NCBI GenBank assembly: GCA_944323585.1
Contig: CALUTA010000085.1
Span: 1-6,485, forward strand
Direction: 5' to 3'
Origin: Candidatus Gastranaerophilales bacterium
Lineage (GTDB): Bacteria > Cyanobacteriota > Vampirovibrionia > Gastranaerophilales > Gastranaerophilaceae
DNA length: 6,485 bases
Of the stretch, positions 5,903 to 6,485 are shown one piece after another. The translations under genes were made by a program, and so were the position numbers. Position 1 is the first letter of the stretch. The number at the start of each line of letters is the position of its first letter. Below the pieces are notes generated by a model, which saw only the letters and a program-made list of their open reading frames with translations, was not told the origin of the DNA and did no database searches.

Positions 5903-5926
5903 ATCCGTATGAACAAGAATACGGAT
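5903..5926. promoter_or_regulatory. Perfect 8-bp inverted repeat across the LuxR-type start codon
   Basis: ATCCGTAT (5903-5910) and ATACGGAT (5919-5926) are exact reverse complements separated by 8 bases, and the ATG (5909-5911) lies within. As RNA the stem could grow by a U-G and an A-U pair. Its place just after the likely -10 box suits an operator for autoregulation; if transcription starts further upstream it could instead be an mRNA hairpin hiding the start codon. Function is inferred. Confidence 0.4.
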
Positions 5927-6214
5927 GTATTGCTGAAAAATAAAACTGCCAAAATCAAGAAACACCATCTGACGGCAAGAGAAATCGAATATCTTTCGCT
6001 TGTTGCAATGGGGTTCAAAAATATTGAAATAGCAAAAATTTTATCCGTAACAGAAAGCACTGTAAAAAAGACTTTAGAAGCAGTTTTTCAAAAATTATTT
6101 GCAAAAGACAGGGCTAATGCTGTCGCAATAGCATTTATCCATGACGTTATAAATGCACAAATTTTAAGCATTATTGTAAAAAAATATCAAATTAATAAAA
6201 TTTCTTCATACTAA
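5909..6214 (+). CDS. Stand-alone LuxR/GerE-type helix-turn-helix regulator
   Basis: This 101-residue protein is almost only a GerE-type DNA-binding domain. Residues 21-76 follow the family pattern: LTAREIEYL (21-29) with the conserved Glu25, a Gly at 35, then NIEIAKIL (38-45), the recognition helix SVTESTVKKTLEAVFQKL (46-63), and a closing helix from Arg68 to Ala76. The usual His after TVKx is Thr55 here. There is no receiver, PAS or autoinducer-binding domain; the first 20 residues are a basic tail and the last 20 a hydrophobic then basic tail that could help dimerise. Such short proteins bind DNA without an obvious sensory input. ATG 5909 lacks a Shine-Dalgarno site. It is divergent from the metallopeptidase and upstream of a glycosyltransferase on the same strand, so either could be a target, as could its own promoter. 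Confidence 0.85.
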   Translation: MNKNTDVLLKNKTAKIKKHHLTAREIEYLSLVAMGFKNIEIAKILSVTESTVKKTLEAVFQKLFAKDRANAVAIAFIHDVINAQILSIIVKKYQINKISSY

Positions 6215-6290
6215 AAATTAATAAAACTCATTAAATTATTTCTCTAATATTAATTTTTATTAAAAAAAGTAATATTATTAACAAAATATA

Positions 6291-6319
6291 TTAACAATAA
6301 CCACATTTTAAATTATAAT
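6291..6319 (+). promoter_or_regulatory. Sigma70-type promoter for the glycosyltransferase gene
   Basis: TTAACA (6291-6296) is followed after exactly 17 bases by a perfect TATAAT (6314-6319). Transcription would begin near 6326, giving a leader of about 20 bases with the ribosome binding site AAAGAGG (6334-6340) 6 bases before the ATG. It shows the gene need not depend on read-through from the LuxR-type gene. The 76 bases before it are extremely AT-rich, with no clear terminator. Confidence 0.7.
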
Positions 6320-6346
6320 ATTTACATATCAAGAAAGAGGTAACTA

Positions 6347-6485
6347 ATGATAAATCTTGAAAGTAAGAGTGTTAACACTTCAACGTATAGCACCACAGCC
6401 GAAACAGGCAATATTATTAACATATGCTATGCCAGCAGCAATAACTACGCAAAATATCTTGCACTTTCAATGGCAACTGTTTTAA
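6347..6485 (+). CDS. Glycosyltransferase family 8, N-terminal fragment cut by window end
   Basis: Only 46 codons are present before the window ends. After a Ser/Thr-rich lead of about 22 residues, residues 23-46 (IINICYASSNNYAKYLALSM...) match the start of GT8 enzymes such as LgtC: a first beta strand of the nucleotide-sugar fold, then the 'ASDDNYA' site that contacts UDP-sugar, here ASSNNYA, and the helix 'LAVSIxSIL'. GT8 enzymes are retaining sugar transferases that act on lipopolysaccharide, glycan or protein acceptors; the acceptor cannot be told here. The DxD metal-binding motif would lie beyond the edge. The start has AAAGAGG 6 bases upstream and a near-consensus promoter. It is incomplete because of the window, not visibly broken. 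Confidence 0.7.
   Translation, partial: MINLESKSVNTSTYSTTAETGNIINICYASSNNYAKYLALSMATVL

Noticed and set aside
5794..6060. Minus-strand 88-codon frame opposite the LuxR-type gene
   Set aside because: Antisense to a well-supported domain; the hydrophobic content is what reverse-complemented Lys/Asn-rich coding yields.
6245..6277. Two TAATATTA palindromes after the LuxR-type gene as a terminator or operator
   Set aside because: The region is so AT-rich that such matches are expected by chance, and no G/C-containing stem with a following T-run is present.
1..6485. CRISPR array, insertion sequence or phage module
   Set aside because: No regularly spaced direct repeats, transposase or integrase motifs, or phage-like genes are visible on either strand.

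Overview
The window reads as a stretch of chromosome from a low-GC, anaerobic, fermentative bacterium. My best guess is the Gastranaerophilales (Vampirovibrionia, formerly Melainabacteria). This rests on an [FeFe]-hydrogenase maturase, AT-rich intergenic DNA with clear sigma70-type promoters, and a protein opening with 'MKIN...' followed by a short '...PGFTG' motif, a style I remember from that group. It is inference from memory; a Clostridia-like or other gut lineage is not excluded.

Layout. Positions 1-233 hold no convincing gene. They carry a perfect 13-bp hairpin (64-93) and a copy of a dispersed 'GTCATTGCGAGCG...GCGAAGCAATCC' repeat (123-154), which may also terminate hydG. Two minus-strand genes follow: hydG (234-1652), which builds the Fe(CO)(CN) units of the [FeFe]-hydrogenase H-cluster, and upstream of it mnmA (1711-2763), a tRNA 2-thiouridylase. 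Each appears to have its own promoter. A divergent promoter region (2764-2874) separates them from glmU (2875-4146, plus strand), which makes UDP-GlcNAc for cell-wall synthesis, and a tRNA-Ser(CGA) gene (4168-4252) 21 bases after it.

The right third is accessory in character and visibly more AT-rich. It holds a 63-residue unknown protein (4287-4478, minus), an unassigned HExxH protein that looks like a zinc metallopeptidase (4695-5789, minus), a divergent stand-alone LuxR/GerE-type DNA-binding protein (5909-6214, plus), and the first 46 codons of a probable family 8 glycosyltransferase (6347 to the window edge).

How they fit together. The left two thirds are housekeeping genes (tRNA modification, hydrogenase maturation, cell-wall precursor, tRNA), with no sign of one shared pathway. 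The right third may be a small regulated locus: the LuxR-type gene shares a 119-base divergent promoter region with the peptidase and has a perfect inverted repeat across its own start codon. The most useful leads are a GlmU about 34 residues short in its beta-helix, with all the catalytic residues I checked kept, the unassigned peptidase, and the LuxR/inverted-repeat arrangement. I see no CRISPR array, insertion sequence, prophage gene or complete novel defence system.
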